Notes: a model not told the origin generated them from the sequence alone. DNA of 64,000 nucleotides from Bacillus thermozeamaize (GCA_002159075.1 LZRT01000056.1:1-64000), one strand, 5' to 3'. Counted from the stretch's first letter, positions 18,192 through 27,830 are shown. A program made the numbers and translations.

Positions 18192-19019
18192 TTATTCCTT
18201 TTGCCCCGTTTTATCTTTCCCCGCTTCTTGATTCCCCGTTGCATTTGCCGGTTGATCGCGCAGGATGACCAGGTCGACACGCCGGTTGCGTTGCAGATTG
18301 TCCTTGCTGAGCGGTTTATATTCCCCATAGCCGACCACGTGCAGGCGCGCCGGATCCACTCCCTGGTCCACCATGAAGTGAAGGACGGTCAAGGCACGCG
18401 CGGTGGACAACTCCCAGTTGGACGGAAACTCTTTGGTATGAATCGGCCGCCTGTCGGTATGCCCTTCGATGGACACGGCGTTGGGGACCTGTTTGATCAT
18501 CTCGACAATCGATTTCAGGTGGGCTTGTCCTTCCGGTTTCATTTCCGCTTTTCCGGTGTCGAACAGCAACACTTCCTGGAAGGAGAGACTGATGCCTTCC
18601 GGTTTGTTGATCAGGCTGATCTGATTTTGCAGCTGGTTTTTTTGGATAAAAGACTGCAGCTGCGAGTAGAGCGCTTCAATTTCCTGACCGCCGCTCATGG
18701 CTTTCCCTGTCTGCGAAGGGGAGGTATCGGTGACGGGATCGCCTTCCGGGTTTTTGGTGAGCGGGTTTTCCAGGTCGTCAAAGGTCGGATCGAGGACGTC
18801 CTCGCCTGCCGCCGGACCCGGCTGGCCGAGGTTGATCAGAAAGGGCGAACTGAACTGTTCGGCCAGCGACAGCCGCAGGCGCTCAAACTTGGAAGTATCA
18901 ATCTGGCTCATGGCGTAGAGGACGACGAAAAAGATCAGCAGGACGGTCAGCATGTCGGCATACGATACCAGCCAGCGCTCAATGTTTTCCGGATGCTCCT
19001 GCCTTTTTCGCTTTCTCAT
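18192..19019 (-). CDS. motB: Flagellar motor stator protein MotB (OmpA-like)
   Basis: Anchors the stator to peptidoglycan and completes the ion channel with MotA. A basic N-terminus precedes one membrane helix (VSYADMLTVLLIFFVVLYAMS) that carries the essential Asp of the ion path. The C-terminal half is an OmpA-like peptidoglycan-binding domain (SIEGHTDRRPIHTKEFPSNWELS, then GYGEYKPL). The start ATG 19019 overlaps the motA stop (ATGA), so the pair is translationally coupled. From the sequence I cannot say whether the stator uses protons or sodium. Confidence 0.93.
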   Translation of the reverse strand: MRKRKRQEHPENIERWLVSYADMLTVLLIFFVVLYAMSQIDTSKFERLRLSLAEQFSSPFLINLGQPGPAAGEDVLDPTFDDLENPLTKNPEGDPVTDTSPSQTGKAMSGGQEIEALYSQLQSFIQKNQLQNQISLINKPEGISLSFQEVLLFDTGKAEMKPEGQAHLKSIVEMIKQVPNAVSIEGHTDRRPIHTKEFPSNWELSTARALTVLHFMVDQGVDPARLHVVGYGEYKPLSKDNLQRNRRVDLVILRDQPANATGNQEAGKDKTGQKE

Positions 19020-19828
19020 GGGCTCACCTGCTCTGCCGGATTGGTTTCTGCAGCGGTTTTCTCATTGGTCCTCTTTTGATCAGGGGTCAGAAAGGCCAGC
19101 AGCTTTTGTTCCATGTTTTTGGGGTTTTCCCCGCCTTGAATCGAGAGAATCCCCTCAATGAGCATTTCCCGGTAGTGAACCATTCGTTGGTTTTTGTTCC
19201 GCAACTTGTTGCTGATCGGCAGGTAAATGATGTTCGCGGTGAACAATCCGTAAAAGGTGGCCAGGAAGGCGGTCGCAATGGCGCCACCCAGGTGTTCCGG
19301 ATCGCTGAGATCGCGAAGAATCAAAACCAGTCCCATGACGGTTCCGATGATCCCCATCGTCGGAGCAAACCCGCCTGCGGTTTCGAAAATCCGCACACCC
19401 TGGTTGTTGTGGCGCTCCATGTTATCCAGCTCCAGTTCCAGCATTTCCCGCAACAGTTCGGATTCCACGCCGTCAATCACCAGTTCGATGCCCTTGCGGA
19501 AAAACGGGTCGTGATCCAGCTCCGGAAGTTTCTCCTCGAGGGCGAGCAAGCCTTCCCTGCGGGCGATGGTGGAAAGTTCCACCAACTTTTGGATGTTGGC
19601 GTGAAGATCGATTTTGTTTCGCTCCATGAAGGCTTCCGCCAAAAGTTGCGGCACCCGCTTGATGTCCTCCCACGGGTAGGAGGCGATGGTGGCAGCCAAG
19701 GTGCTGCCGACGACGATGATGAAGGCAGAGATCCCCCAGAGCAGAGTGACGGAGCCGCCTTCCAGCATGTAACCGATGACGAGCGCTGCCATTCCTGCCA
19801 GGATCCCGAGTAAGGTTGTTTTATCCAT
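19016..19828 (-). CDS. motA: Flagellar motor stator protein MotA
   Basis: Four-helix stator subunit that turns the flagellar rotor. The start MDKTTLLGILAGMAALVIGYMLEG is typical, followed by helix 2, a large cytoplasmic loop with the charged residues that touch FliG, then helices 3 and 4 (GGFAPTMGIIGTVMGLVLIL and AFLATFYGLFTANIIYLPI). 270 residues is normal. The open frame extends to 19909, but the conserved start is ATG 19828. No SigD-type promoter was found upstream on this strand. Confidence 0.95.
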   Translation of the reverse strand: MDKTTLLGILAGMAALVIGYMLEGGSVTLLWGISAFIIVVGSTLAATIASYPWEDIKRVPQLLAEAFMERNKIDLHANIQKLVELSTIARREGLLALEEKLPELDHDPFFRKGIELVIDGVESELLREMLELELDNMERHNNQGVRIFETAGGFAPTMGIIGTVMGLVLILRDLSDPEHLGGAIATAFLATFYGLFTANIIYLPISNKLRNKNQRMVHYREMLIEGILSIQGGENPKNMEQKLLAFLTPDQKRTNEKTAAETNPAEQVSP

Positions 19829-20072
19829 AGGCCAACTCCCTGTTCTTGAAATGTTTCGAGATTGGGAAGTGCCGGTTGCGACGCTGGATGGAAAACAGAT
19901 CTGGAACACCGTCAGCAGGCAGATGAATTGGCGTCAATTTTTTCCGAGATAGCGATGAGATGGCGACGAACATGGACGATCATGATGGTTATTACGATTG
20001 TACCCTGAAAGGAAAAATAATGAAAGACCTGGAGCCAATTTTGCCCATTTTTCAAGTTCGCGTGTTCTTCCG

Positions 20073-20101
20073 TTGACAGGGTACCTGAGAATGGTTAATA
20101 T
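20073..20101 (+). promoter_or_regulatory. Sigma-A promoter of metK
   Basis: TTGACA (20073-20078), 17 nt, TAATAT (20096-20101), 96 nt before the metK start. The leader holds a 12-bp direct repeat, GTTCGGCGCATG, at 20116-20127 and 20130-20141. There is no S-box (SAM-I) consensus in the leader. The rest of the 19829-20197 gap shows nothing else I can support. Confidence 0.75.
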
Positions 20102-20115
20102 GATCATCGTTTAAT

Positions 20116-20141
20116 GTTCGGCGCATGAGGTTCGGCGCATG
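20116..20141 (+). repeat. 12-bp direct repeat in the metK leader
   Basis: GTTCGGCGCATG occurs at 20116-20127 and again at 20130-20141, just downstream of the expected transcription start. It could be a regulator site or a small duplication. Confidence 0.6.
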
Positions 20142-20197
20142 GGACTGCATGTCTTGCGGTTATGTGAAGGTTGAATGGTGAAGGAGGGGACGTCAGG

Positions 20198-21406
20198 ATG
20201 AGCGCATCGAAGGACCGCCGCCTGTTTACTTCGGAATCCGTGTCGGAAGGGCACCCGGACAAGGTCTGCGATCAGATCTCGGATGCGTTGCTGGACGCTT
20301 TTTTGGAAAAAGACCCGAATGCCCGTGTGGCCTGTGAGGTGATGGCGACCACAGGCCTGGTGTTCGTTGCGGGGGAAATAACGGCCGACTGCTATGTGGA
20401 TATTCCCCGTGTCGTCAGGGATACCATTCGCAAGATCGGGTACACAAGGGCCAAGTATGGGTTTGACGCAGACACATGCGGGGTGATTACGACCATTGAC
20501 GAGCAGTCGCCAGATATTGCCCAGGGTGTGAACAAAGCGTATGAAGCCCGCCATGGCGAGATGGATGATGATGCCATCGAGGCGATCGGAGCTGGCGACC
20601 AGGGGCTGATGTTTGGTTTTGCCGTCAATGAGACGCCGGAGCTGATGCCGCTGCCCATTTCCCTTGCGCACCAGCTGGCCCGGCGACTGGCGGATTTGCG
20701 GAAGAGCGGCCAGATCCCTTATCTCCGTCCCGACGCCAAGACCCAGGTGACGGTTGAATATGAAGGGGATCGGCCGGTGCGCGTGGACACGATCGTCATT
20801 TCCACCCAGCATCACCCGGACGTGAGCCTGGAAGAGATTCGCAGGGATATGCTGGAACAGGTGGTGGCGCCGGTTGTGCCATCCCATTTGCTGGACGGGG
20901 GGACCAAGTATTTTGTCAACCCCACGGGCCGGTTTGTGATCGGGGGGCCGCAAGGGGATACCGGCCTGACGGGGCGGAAGATCATTGTTGACACATACGG
21001 GGGATATGCCCGCCATGGCGGTGGGGCTTTTTCCGGCAAGGATCCGACCAAGGTGGACCGTTCAGCTTCTTATGCGGCCCGTTATGTGGCGAAAAACATT
21101 GTGGCTGCCGGCCTGGCGGACAAATGCGAGGTGCAACTGGCCTACGCGATTGGCGTCGCCCGCCCGGTTTCCATCCGCGTGGATACCTTCGGCACGGGGA
21201 AGGTGCCGGATGAGTTCCTGGCCAAGCTGGTTGAACGCCATTTTGACCTGCGCCCGGCAGGCATCATCCGCGAGCTGGATTTGCGCCGGCCGATTTACCA
21301 GCCGACAGCTGCCTATGGCCATTTTGGACGCACCGACCTGGATTTGCCGTGGGAGCGGACGGATAAGGCCGCCCTCTTGCGCGATGAAGCGGGGTTACCA
21401 AATTGA
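20198..21406 (+). CDS. metK: S-adenosylmethionine synthetase
   Basis: Makes S-adenosylmethionine from methionine and ATP. Signature hexapeptide-type motifs are present: [12 protein letters not shown] and [16 protein letters not shown], plus the N-terminal [16 protein letters not shown]-binding segment. 402 residues is the family size. ATG 20198 is chosen because AAGGAGGGG lies 8 nt upstream and the protein then begins as in other MetK; the frame is open to an ATG nine codons earlier. It stands alone between a promoter and a terminator. Confidence 0.97.
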   Translation: MSASKDRRLFTSESVSEGHPDKVCDQISDALLDAFLEKDPNARVACEVMATTGLVFVAGEITADCYVDIPRVVRDTIRKIGYTRAKYGFDADTCGVITTIDEQSPDIAQGVNKAYEARHGEMDDDAIEAIGAGDQGLMFGFAVNETPELMPLPISLAHQLARRLADLRKSGQIPYLRPDAKTQVTVEYEGDRPVRVDTIVISTQHHPDVSLEEIRRDMLEQVVAPVVPSHLLDGGTKYFVNPTGRFVIGGPQGDTGLTGRKIIVDTYGGYARHGGGAFSGKDPTKVDRSASYAARYVAKNIVAAGLADKCEVQLAYAIGVARPVSIRVDTFGTGKVPDEFLAKLVERHFDLRPAGIIRELDLRRPIYQPTAAYGHFGRTDLDLPWERTDKAALLRDEAGLPN

Positions 21407-21427
21407 GCGGAGTTTTCCGGTGCGCAA

Positions 21428-21463
21428 GCGCCGCGTTTTCCTGACGGAAAGCGCGGCTTTTTT
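21428..21463 (+). terminator. Intrinsic terminator of metK
   Basis: GCCGCG (21430-21435) plus TTTCC (21437-21441) pair with GGAAA (21446-21450) plus CGCGGC (21452-21457), followed by a T run. Confidence 0.88.
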
Positions 21464-21573
21464 GTGCCGATTTTTGTGCCGATCATTACGCCATTGTCAG
21501 CGCACCATTTTCCGGGCTTTTACATATAGTGCAGTAAAAATCACGAGATAACCCATTTGTGGAGGGCTAGGTC

Positions 21574-22011
21574 ATGAATATCCTGGGGATGGGTGAGTGG
21601 CTTTTCTGGCTTACCGCGGTGTTGGCCCTTTACAGCTTTTCCAGTCTGGCGGTGGCGGTTGTTCGCTGCTTTCTCCGTCCGCTGGCGCGAAAAGAGCTGC
21701 CCGTCCATTACCTGGTAATGACGTCGGAGAGTGGCCAGCACCTGGAGTATTTGTTGCGGCGAATCGATTGGGAGGCACGGTTGCATGGACGGGATTACCG
21801 GATTCTCTGGCAGGATGAGGGTTCAATGGATGAGACGATCCGGATCATGAAACGGTTTCAGCAGCAGAAAGATTTGTTGCCCCCGCTTTACGCGAAGACA
21901 TGCGACCTGGGGTCGGATGAGCTTGTGCAGCAGCGTGAGGTGGTCCTGCTGGACTTGCGGATGAGGGAGGCGCAATTTTCTTCCAATCCCCTGCGCGACA
22001 AGCAGATGTGA
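21574..22011 (+). CDS. Small membrane-anchored protein of unknown function (145 aa)
   Basis: I do not recognise this protein. GGAGG lies about 8 nt before ATG 21574. One hydrophobic helix at about residues 8-32 is followed by a soluble domain. The soluble part has a pattern reminiscent of a GT-A glycosyltransferase start: a short strand (YLVMTSESGQ), then WQDEGSMDETIRIMKRF, which resembles the DDGSxDxT motif of family-2 glycosyltransferases. But it stops at 145 residues, far too short for an enzyme. It may be a degenerate or regulatory derivative. It sits just upstream of the competence gene. Confidence 0.7.
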   Translation: MNILGMGEWLFWLTAVLALYSFSSLAVAVVRCFLRPLARKELPVHYLVMTSESGQHLEYLLRRIDWEARLHGRDYRILWQDEGSMDETIRIMKRFQQQKDLLPPLYAKTCDLGSDELVQQREVVLLDLRMREAQFSSNPLRDKQM

Positions 22012-22104
22012 TATAATTCCTGAAGCGGCGGAAATGACGGAATATCCTGAATCGGCAAATCGAGAAAAAACCGAAGCCATCAGGCGTTGGAATGAGGGGT
22101 TGGG

Positions 22105-24492
22105 GTGGAACGGAAGGTTGAAGAACGGGACATCTCAGCATGGTTGAAAGCGTTTTTGCCGGGGAGAGTGCTGCTTTGGGAAGAGCTTGTACGGGCAGTG
22201 AAGGAGAACGGATTTACCGTTTCTGAAGAGGATTTGCGGCGGCAGGTGGAATGGCTGGAAACATCCGGAAGGGTGACCTTGTCGGCCGGTATCGTTTCAC
22301 ATAGGGGGAAGAAGGGCACCTTTTTTCGCTGTGCGCGCTGTGGCGAAGAGGAACGGCTCCTGATTCGCGCATGCGCCTCTTGCCGGCGGCAGTGTGCCAC
22401 CTGTGAAGCCTGTCTGCCGCTGGGGCGCTGCCGTACCTGCAGCCTGCTGGTGATTGGGGATGCCGGGCAGGCTGGAGGGGCCGCATTCCCGGCGGTGGGC
22501 GGTCTGGCCTGGCGAGGGCGTTTTTCTCCCTTTCAGGAAAGAGCCGTCCGGGCTGCCGTACAACTTGTCAGAAATGAAATCCCCGAAAGGGAGCTGTTGA
22601 TCCATGCCGTGACAGGTGCGGGAAAAACGGAGATCACTTTTCCCGCCATTGCCGAAGCGCTGCGATTGGGAAGGCGGGTGGGGGTGGTGACGCCCCGACG
22701 GGATGTCGTCTTGGAATTGGCGCCGCGTCTCGGACAAGCCTTTCCAGATGTTCCCGTAGTGGCTTTATTCGGCGGATGCCCGGAGCGCTGGGCGATGGGG
22801 CCATTGATGGTCATGACCGCTCACCAGGCACTGCGTTTCCGCAAGGCGTTTCAGTTGCTGGTCGTGGACGAAGTGGACGCCTTTCCCTTTCATCACGAGC
22901 CGCTTCTGCCGCGAGCGGTGGCCGGGGCTTTGGCAGAGGAAGGGAGGATCCTTTACCTGACGGCCACGCCGCCGGATGCGCTGCTGTTGCGTGTGGAGCG
23001 GGGCGAAGTGGCCGCAGTGACGATCCCGCAACGGCACCACGGCAGGCCGTTGCCGGTTCCCCAATGGATGGCTGCCCGAAAGCTGCAGGAGAAGATTCAT
23101 CAGGGCAAGGGGATCCCCGAGGTGGAAAAGATGGTCCGGATTGTCCGGGGCACAGGAGGCCAGCTGCTGGTTTTTGTGCCACGGGTGAAAGATGTCCCGA
23201 TCGTAGTCCGGTGGTGGCGGCGGCAGTTTCCGGATGATCTGGAGCGGGTAAACGGGACACACGCCTCCGATCCGGAGCGGGATCGGAAGGTGGCCGCCTT
23301 TCGCCAGGGAAAACTGAGGGTGCTGGTCACCACGACCATTTTGGAACGAGGGGTGACCATATCCCGTTGCCATGTCCTGGTTCTTTTTGCCGATGCTCCC
23401 GTGTTTGATGCGGCGGCATTGGTGCAGATTGCCGGGCGGGCAGGAAGGGATGCCGCCTTTCCGGAAGGGGAGGTCTGGTTCCTGGCGGAAGGCAGGACAC
23501 GGGCTATGTTGAAAGCCTGTGAACAGATCCGGGAAATGAACCGTCAGGCCGAGGAAGCATTGGCATATGGTTTACATTCCGCTGAGATGCCGCGACGTCC
23601 GTCTGTTGTCTCCCGGCCAATCCGGCCTGGTTCATCCCCCGTCGGCCTGTCGCCTGTACGTCTTTTTTCTGCGGGAATGCGGCGGATTTGGCCGTTGGTA
23701 CAGGCCGGAAGGCAGCTTTTTTATCCCGATGGGGAGCGGTGTTGTTTTTGCGAGCGGAACGTTTTTCATGGCGTGGATTGGCAACGGGGCGTGGTCAGCA
23801 GGTGGGTGGTGCAAAAGGATCGGACGGCACTTTGCCGGGACTGTCTGGAAGGAATGACCTGGTTGACCGCCGGAGGGGCGCTGTGCCGGCGTTGCGGGCG
23901 CCTGATGCGGGAGGAACATGGCGCAAAACGGGAGGAGGAACGGCAGATCTGCGCCGATTGCCAGTGGTGGATGAGGGAGGGGGCCGCGCTGTGTCTCAAC
24001 CGCAGTGTGGCGCACTATCAGGGGCGGCTCAGGGAACAATGGCGGAGATACAAATATGGCGGCCAGCGTTCTTTGGAGGCGCTTTGGGTGGAAATGCTGA
24101 TTTACGGCTGGCAGTGCCACCAGGCTGATCTGGGCTGGCCGGATGAGATTCTGTATGTCCCGATGCATCCCCTGTCCCTTCAGGAGCGGGGCTTTAACCA
24201 GGCGGAGGTGCTGGCATCCGGATTGGGAGAGTGGCTGGACAAACCGGTGACCGATCGGCTCATCCGCCTCACGGCATCGGTCAGGCAGAGCCAGCAGGGG
24301 CGGCAGGAGAGGTTGCGGGCCCTGGACGGCGCATTTGCTCTGGACGGCGGTTCGGAACGGGCGCTGGTAGACAAGCAGGTGTTGCTGGTGGATGATATCT
24401 ATACCACCGGAAGCACTTTGGAGGCTTGTGCGCGCCTTTTGCGCCGGGCGGGCGCGCGGCGGGTGGCCAGCCTTACCCTGGCCCGGGCATAG
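22105..24492 (+). CDS. ComFA-ComFC fusion: competence DNA helicase joined to a phosphoribosyltransferase-like protein
   Basis: One continuous 795-residue frame combines two late-competence proteins that are separate genes in B. subtilis. The N-terminal part is ComFA, the ATPase that helps pull transforming DNA through the membrane channel: a four-Cys zinc module near residues 75-110, Walker A AVTGAGKTE near 172, the DEAD-type box DEVDAF near 256, and a C-terminal helicase lobe with ERGVTISRCHVLV and QIAGRAGRD. From about residue 545 the ComFC part follows, with paired CxxC zinc sites (CCFCE, CRDC, CRRCG, CADC) and a PRPP-binding loop LLVDDIYTTGSTLEA near 765. ComFB is missing. The start is GTG 22105. 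Confidence 0.9.
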   Translation: MERKVEERDISAWLKAFLPGRVLLWEELVRAVKENGFTVSEEDLRRQVEWLETSGRVTLSAGIVSHRGKKGTFFRCARCGEEERLLIRACASCRRQCATCEACLPLGRCRTCSLLVIGDAGQAGGAAFPAVGGLAWRGRFSPFQERAVRAAVQLVRNEIPERELLIHAVTGAGKTEITFPAIAEALRLGRRVGVVTPRRDVVLELAPRLGQAFPDVPVVALFGGCPERWAMGPLMVMTAHQALRFRKAFQLLVVDEVDAFPFHHEPLLPRAVAGALAEEGRILYLTATPPDALLLRVERGEVAAVTIPQRHHGRPLPVPQWMAARKLQEKIHQGKGIPEVEKMVRIVRGTGGQLLVFVPRVKDVPIVVRWWRRQFPDDLERVNGTHASDPERDRKVAAFRQGKLRVLVTTTILERGVTISRCHVLVLFADAPVFDAAALVQIAGRAGRDAAFPEGEVWFLAEGRTRAMLKACEQIREMNRQAEEALAYGLHSAEMPRRPSVVSRPIRPGSSPVGLSPVRLFSAGMRRIWPLVQAGRQLFYPDGERCCFCERNVFHGVDWQRGVVSRWVVQKDRTALCRDCLEGMTWLTAGGALCRRCGRLMREEHGAKREEERQICADCQWWMREGAALCLNRSVAHYQGRLREQWRRYKYGGQRSLEALWVEMLIYGWQCHQADLGWPDEILYVPMHPLSLQERGFNQAEVLASGLGEWLDKPVTDRLIRLTASVRQSQQGRQERLRALDGAFALDGGSERALVDKQVLLVDDIYTTGSTLEACARLLRRAGARRVASLTLARA

Positions 24493-24645
24493 GCTGACAA
24501 ATCTTTCCGTTGATAGTATAGTAAAATATGGGACGGTTTTAATGTTCGGATAAAAAAGAAAGCCGGCTGCCGGCAAGAGGCGTTTTCGGAATGATGCGCT
24601 GTTGTCCGCTGGGATAGGCAGAGGAAGGAGCAGGAGGTGGGGGAG

Positions 24646-25077
24646 ATGGATCAGCTGGTCGATTGCAGGCGTTGCGGGCGGTTGTTTATTCGGGTGAACA
24701 AGGATATCTGTCCGCGCTGCGCCCAGGAGATTGAGCAGGAATTTTTGTTGTGTCACGATTACCTTCGCGATCACCCGGGTGCCACAGTGATCGAGATTCA
24801 CGAGGCCACCGGCGTGAGCGTCAAGCAGATTGAGGAGTTTGTAAAGGAAGGGCGCTTCCAGTTTATGCGCGGGGAGCACCTGGATTATGGTTGTGAGCGG
24901 TGTGGCCGGCGAATCCGGAAGGGGAAATACTGCGACCAATGCAGCAAGGAGCTGTTTGAAGAACTGAGCCAGGTGATCGAACCGCCAAGGAAGGAACCCC
25001 ACTCGCCCCGGCCATCGGCCCCCCGCAGCAAGGGCTATGTGATCTGGGACCGATGGAAACAGAAAGAGGACGAATGA
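24646..25077 (+). CDS. yvyF: Flagellar operon protein YvyF (TIGR03826 family)
   Basis: Small zinc-ribbon protein always found between comF and flgM in Bacillales; its exact role is not established. Two CxxC pairs at the start (CRRCG, CPRCA) and two near the end (CERCG, CDQCS) flank a short winged-helix-like segment (VIEIHEATGVSVKQIEEFV), so it could bind nucleic acid. ATG 24646 has GGAGG 8 nt upstream; GTG 24637 is an alternative start. The gene is separated from comFA-FC by about 150 nt. Confidence 0.87.
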   Translation: MDQLVDCRRCGRLFIRVNKDICPRCAQEIEQEFLLCHDYLRDHPGATVIEIHEATGVSVKQIEEFVKEGRFQFMRGEHLDYGCERCGRRIRKGKYCDQCSKELFEELSQVIEPPRKEPHSPRPSAPRSKGYVIWDRWKQKEDE

Positions 25078-25143
25078 GTTTGGAATAGGCCGTATTTGCC
25101 CGAAATCACCGGTAAAACCTTTATATATCGGGAGAACAACCGG

Positions 25144-25170
25144 TTAACAAATCTTGCTTTCATCCGATAA
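25144..25170 (+). promoter_or_regulatory. Candidate sigma-D (flagellar) promoter upstream of flgM
   Basis: TTAA (25144-25147), 15 nt, TCCGATAA (25163-25170), compared with the sigma-D consensus TAAA-N15-GCCGATAT. It lies 49 nt before the flgM start, the same arrangement as in B. subtilis. Confidence 0.6.
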
Positions 25171-25219
25171 CCCTTGCAGGGAAGTGAGTGTTGGATAACG
25201 GAAAGAGGTGCCGTCAACC

Positions 25220-25537
25220 GTGCGGATTCATGAATGGAACCCGTTGCAGGCATATCAGATACACAACACACGCACATCGTCCAAACAGGAAAACAAGCAG
25301 GAAAAGGAAGCCGCGTTGCCTCCGCGAGAAGCGGAAGATCGCCTGGAGATATCCCGTGAGGCCCAGGCTAAAAGTCTCTCTGCCGCCGCTTTAGGACAGG
25401 CGGCCGGAGATCGCCCGTATTCTTCGCGTGAAGCACGGATTGAGGCGTTGCGCCAGCAGGTGCAGGCCGGAACCTACGAGGTTCCCGCAACACTGGTGGC
25501 CCAGAAGATGCTTCAGGCTATTTTCCGCAATTCATAG
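25220..25537 (+). CDS. flgM: Anti-sigma-28 (sigma-D) factor FlgM
   Basis: Holds flagellar sigma-D inactive until the hook is complete. The C-terminal half carries the conserved region (SSREARIEALRQQVQAGTYEVPATLVAQKMLQAIF); the N-terminal half is Gln/Glu/Lys-rich and probably disordered, as in other FlgM. GTG 25220 is preferred because it aligns with the B. subtilis start and has AGAGGT about 10 nt upstream; GTG 25208 is possible. First gene of the flgM-flgN-flgK-flgL unit. Confidence 0.9.
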   Translation: MRIHEWNPLQAYQIHNTRTSSKQENKQEKEAALPPREAEDRLEISREAQAKSLSAAALGQAAGDRPYSSREARIEALRQQVQAGTYEVPATLVAQKMLQAIFRNS

Positions 25538-25561
25538 CCGTTGTGGATGGAGGCGCGTTTC

Positions 25562-26092
25562 GTGGATGGATCGGGACAACTGGCGACGATCATGATGGAA
25601 CTGATCAAAGAGAATGAGCACCTGTTGCGCCTAGGACGGGAAAAGCAGCAGGTGTTGATCCGAAACGATGTCCAGGCCCTTCAGCGGCTGGTGCAGGAAG
25701 AACTCAAGCACATCCAGCAGGTGGAGCGTCTGGATGCGCAGCGTCAATGGCACATCCAGCAAATGCTGGGACAGGTGACGGGGAACGAATCAGGGGTTGT
25801 TTCTGAGACAGGTATCCGGTTACGGGATTTGCTCGGCCAAATGCCCCTGTCCCCGGAAAAGGAACGTTTGGAAGGCCTGGCGCAATCTTTGCGCCGGCTG
25901 CTGGAAGAGTTGCGGCATGTGAACGAGCAAAACCGCCAGCTCATTGAACAATCACTGGCTTTTGTCCATTACAGCATGGAACTGTTTGCTGCATCTGCTG
26001 CATCAGACGGCGGCGCGATGTATGACAAACAGGCCAAAATGCGCGAAACGCCGTCAAGGACCGGACTGTCCTGGCTGGATCAGAAGGTTTAG
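25562..26092 (+). CDS. flgN: Flagellar export chaperone FlgN
   Basis: Chaperone for the hook-filament junction proteins FlgK and FlgL (YvyG in B. subtilis). The protein is a mostly helical, Gln- and Leu-rich coil: MELIKENEHLLRLGREKQQV, then LAQSLRRLLEELRHVNEQNRQ. The frame is open from TTG 25541, but GTG 25562 has a perfect GGAGG 8 nt upstream. Its position directly between flgM and flgK supports the call. Confidence 0.87.
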   Translation: MDGSGQLATIMMELIKENEHLLRLGREKQQVLIRNDVQALQRLVQEELKHIQQVERLDAQRQWHIQQMLGQVTGNESGVVSETGIRLRDLLGQMPLSPEKERLEGLAQSLRRLLEELRHVNEQNRQLIEQSLAFVHYSMELFAASAASDGGAMYDKQAKMRETPSRTGLSWLDQKV

Positions 26093-26227
26093 TACGATGC
26101 AATCAGCCAGATTCTCGTATATTTCGACAGATTCAGGCGCCTATTAGCCAGACGTCAGCCTGGAGCTGTTCGCCAGGAATTGAAATTTTACAGGAACTGA
26201 AATTTTAGAAGTGAGCGAGTGATTCAG

Positions 26228-27724
26228 ATGCCCTCCACTTTTCACGGAATTGAACTGCTGAAACGAGCGCTGTACGCGCAACAGGCCGCGATGAACACGG
26301 CCGGCCACAACGTTTCCAACGCCCACACGCCGGGCTATTCCCGCCAGCGCGTCGAAATGGTGACCACGCCGCCGATTGAAATGCCGGGCTTGAACCGGAG
26401 CACCGCAAAGGGGCAGCTTGGCACCGGCGTCAATGTGGATGCCATCCGCCGATTGCGGGACACGTTTTTGGATCTGCAATACCGCAACGAGAACCAGTAC
26501 CTCGGCGAGTGGGAAGTGATGCAGAACACCTACGACAAGCTGGAAGTGATCTTCAACGAAATCAAGGCCTCTGACGACGGCTTTGGCACCGGCCTGAACA
26601 GGGTGTTCAACGAATTCTGGAACGCCTGGCAGGACCTGAGCCGCGATCCGGAGAGCCTGACGGCCAAAATCGCCGTCGTCCAGCGCGGCGTGGCCCTGGC
26701 CGAAACGTTTAACACGATGGCCCGGCAACTGAACACCTTTGAGGCCGACCTTGAGAAACAGACAAGGGCCAAGGTGGACCAGGCCAATGTCCTCTTGGGG
26801 CAGATCGCCGAGTTAAACCAGCAAATCGTCAAGATCCATGCGATGGGTCAAAACGCCAACGACCTGATGGATCGCCGGGACCTGCTGGTGGATGAGCTGT
26901 CCAAGCTGATCAACATCGAGGTCAATGAGGATGCAAACGGCGGGTATGAGATTTTGTTGAGTCGCTCTTCTGATGATGGCACTGTGAATGGGAATCAGAT
27001 CGTTCTGATGCCGGCGAATGGGGATAAGACTCAGGTATTAAAGTTTGATTTTGATACAACAGATCCGGCTAATAAAACATTGAAATTGAAGGATGTTGCC
27101 GATAATGATGTTGTAGATTTATATGTAATTGACGGTAGTGCAACAAATCATATTAATGAACCAAGTGGTGAAATTTTAGGATATTTAAGATCGATTGAAA
27201 AGGTAAAGGGATATCACCAACAATTGGATATTTTAGTTCGAGGTTTCGTAACAAAGATTAATGACACGTATGGAGACGATTTGTTTGAACCTAAGGATAC
27301 AATGTTTTCGGTATCAGCCGAGAATATCCAGTTCAATCAAAACCTGGTTGCGAATCCTGTTAATCTCAAAACTTCAAACTCTGGATTATCGGGTGACGGT
27401 GATCTTGCCCGTGACATTGCTCAACTTCGGAATGCACTTTTTGATTTTAATGGAGAACAAGCCACAGTGGCCGATCGTTACAATGGTATTATTGGTAAGC
27501 TAGGTATTGAATCCCAGGAAGCCCAGCGCAGGGTAAAAAATCATCAATTGCTTGTCGACCAGACTGAAGCACTGCGCCAATCGGTCAGCGGAGTTTCGCT
27601 GGATGAGGAGATGGCCAACCTGGTAATGTTCCAGCATGCATACAATGCCGCGGCACGGGCGGTCACGGTGATGGATCAGATGCTGGACAAGCTGATCAAC
27701 GGAACGGGAATAGTGGGACGGTAG
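26228..27724 (+). CDS. flgK: Flagellar hook-associated protein 1 FlgK
   Basis: Hook-filament junction protein, exported through the flagellar tube. The N-terminal D0/D1 helices are canonical (FHGIELLKRALYAQQAAM, then TAGHNVSNAHTPGYSRQR), as is the C-terminal end (GVSLDEEMANLVMFQHAYNA, then VMDQMLDKLIN). 498 residues. The central part, about residues 235-430 (bases 26935-27520), is strongly AT-rich compared with both ends: base count on line 27121-27180 is 19 G+C of 60, against 44 of 60 on line 26641-26700. ATG 26228 gives the conventional start; an in-frame GTG lies at 26219. The Shine-Dalgarno is weak. Confidence 0.95.
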   Translation: MPSTFHGIELLKRALYAQQAAMNTAGHNVSNAHTPGYSRQRVEMVTTPPIEMPGLNRSTAKGQLGTGVNVDAIRRLRDTFLDLQYRNENQYLGEWEVMQNTYDKLEVIFNEIKASDDGFGTGLNRVFNEFWNAWQDLSRDPESLTAKIAVVQRGVALAETFNTMARQLNTFEADLEKQTRAKVDQANVLLGQIAELNQQIVKIHAMGQNANDLMDRRDLLVDELSKLINIEVNEDANGGYEILLSRSSDDGTVNGNQIVLMPANGDKTQVLKFDFDTTDPANKTLKLKDVADNDVVDLYVIDGSATNHINEPSGEILGYLRSIEKVKGYHQQLDILVRGFVTKINDTYGDDLFEPKDTMFSVSAENIQFNQNLVANPVNLKTSNSGLSGDGDLARDIAQLRNALFDFNGEQATVADRYNGIIGKLGIESQEAQRRVKNHQLLVDQTEALRQSVSGVSLDEEMANLVMFQHAYNAAARAVTVMDQMLDKLINGTGIVGR

Positions 27725-27830
27725 GTGCTGGCGTACTTCTTTGTGAAACTGGTTTGATTAAAAACGATTGATAAAAATTTTTTGAGAGGGTTAGCCGCCA
27801 GGGTGACCGAAATGAAAAGAGGTGAGAGAG

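Noticed and set aside
19910-20197. SAM riboswitch (S-box) before metK
   Set aside because: The metK leader has no S-box core sequences; it shows only a sigma-A promoter and a short direct repeat.
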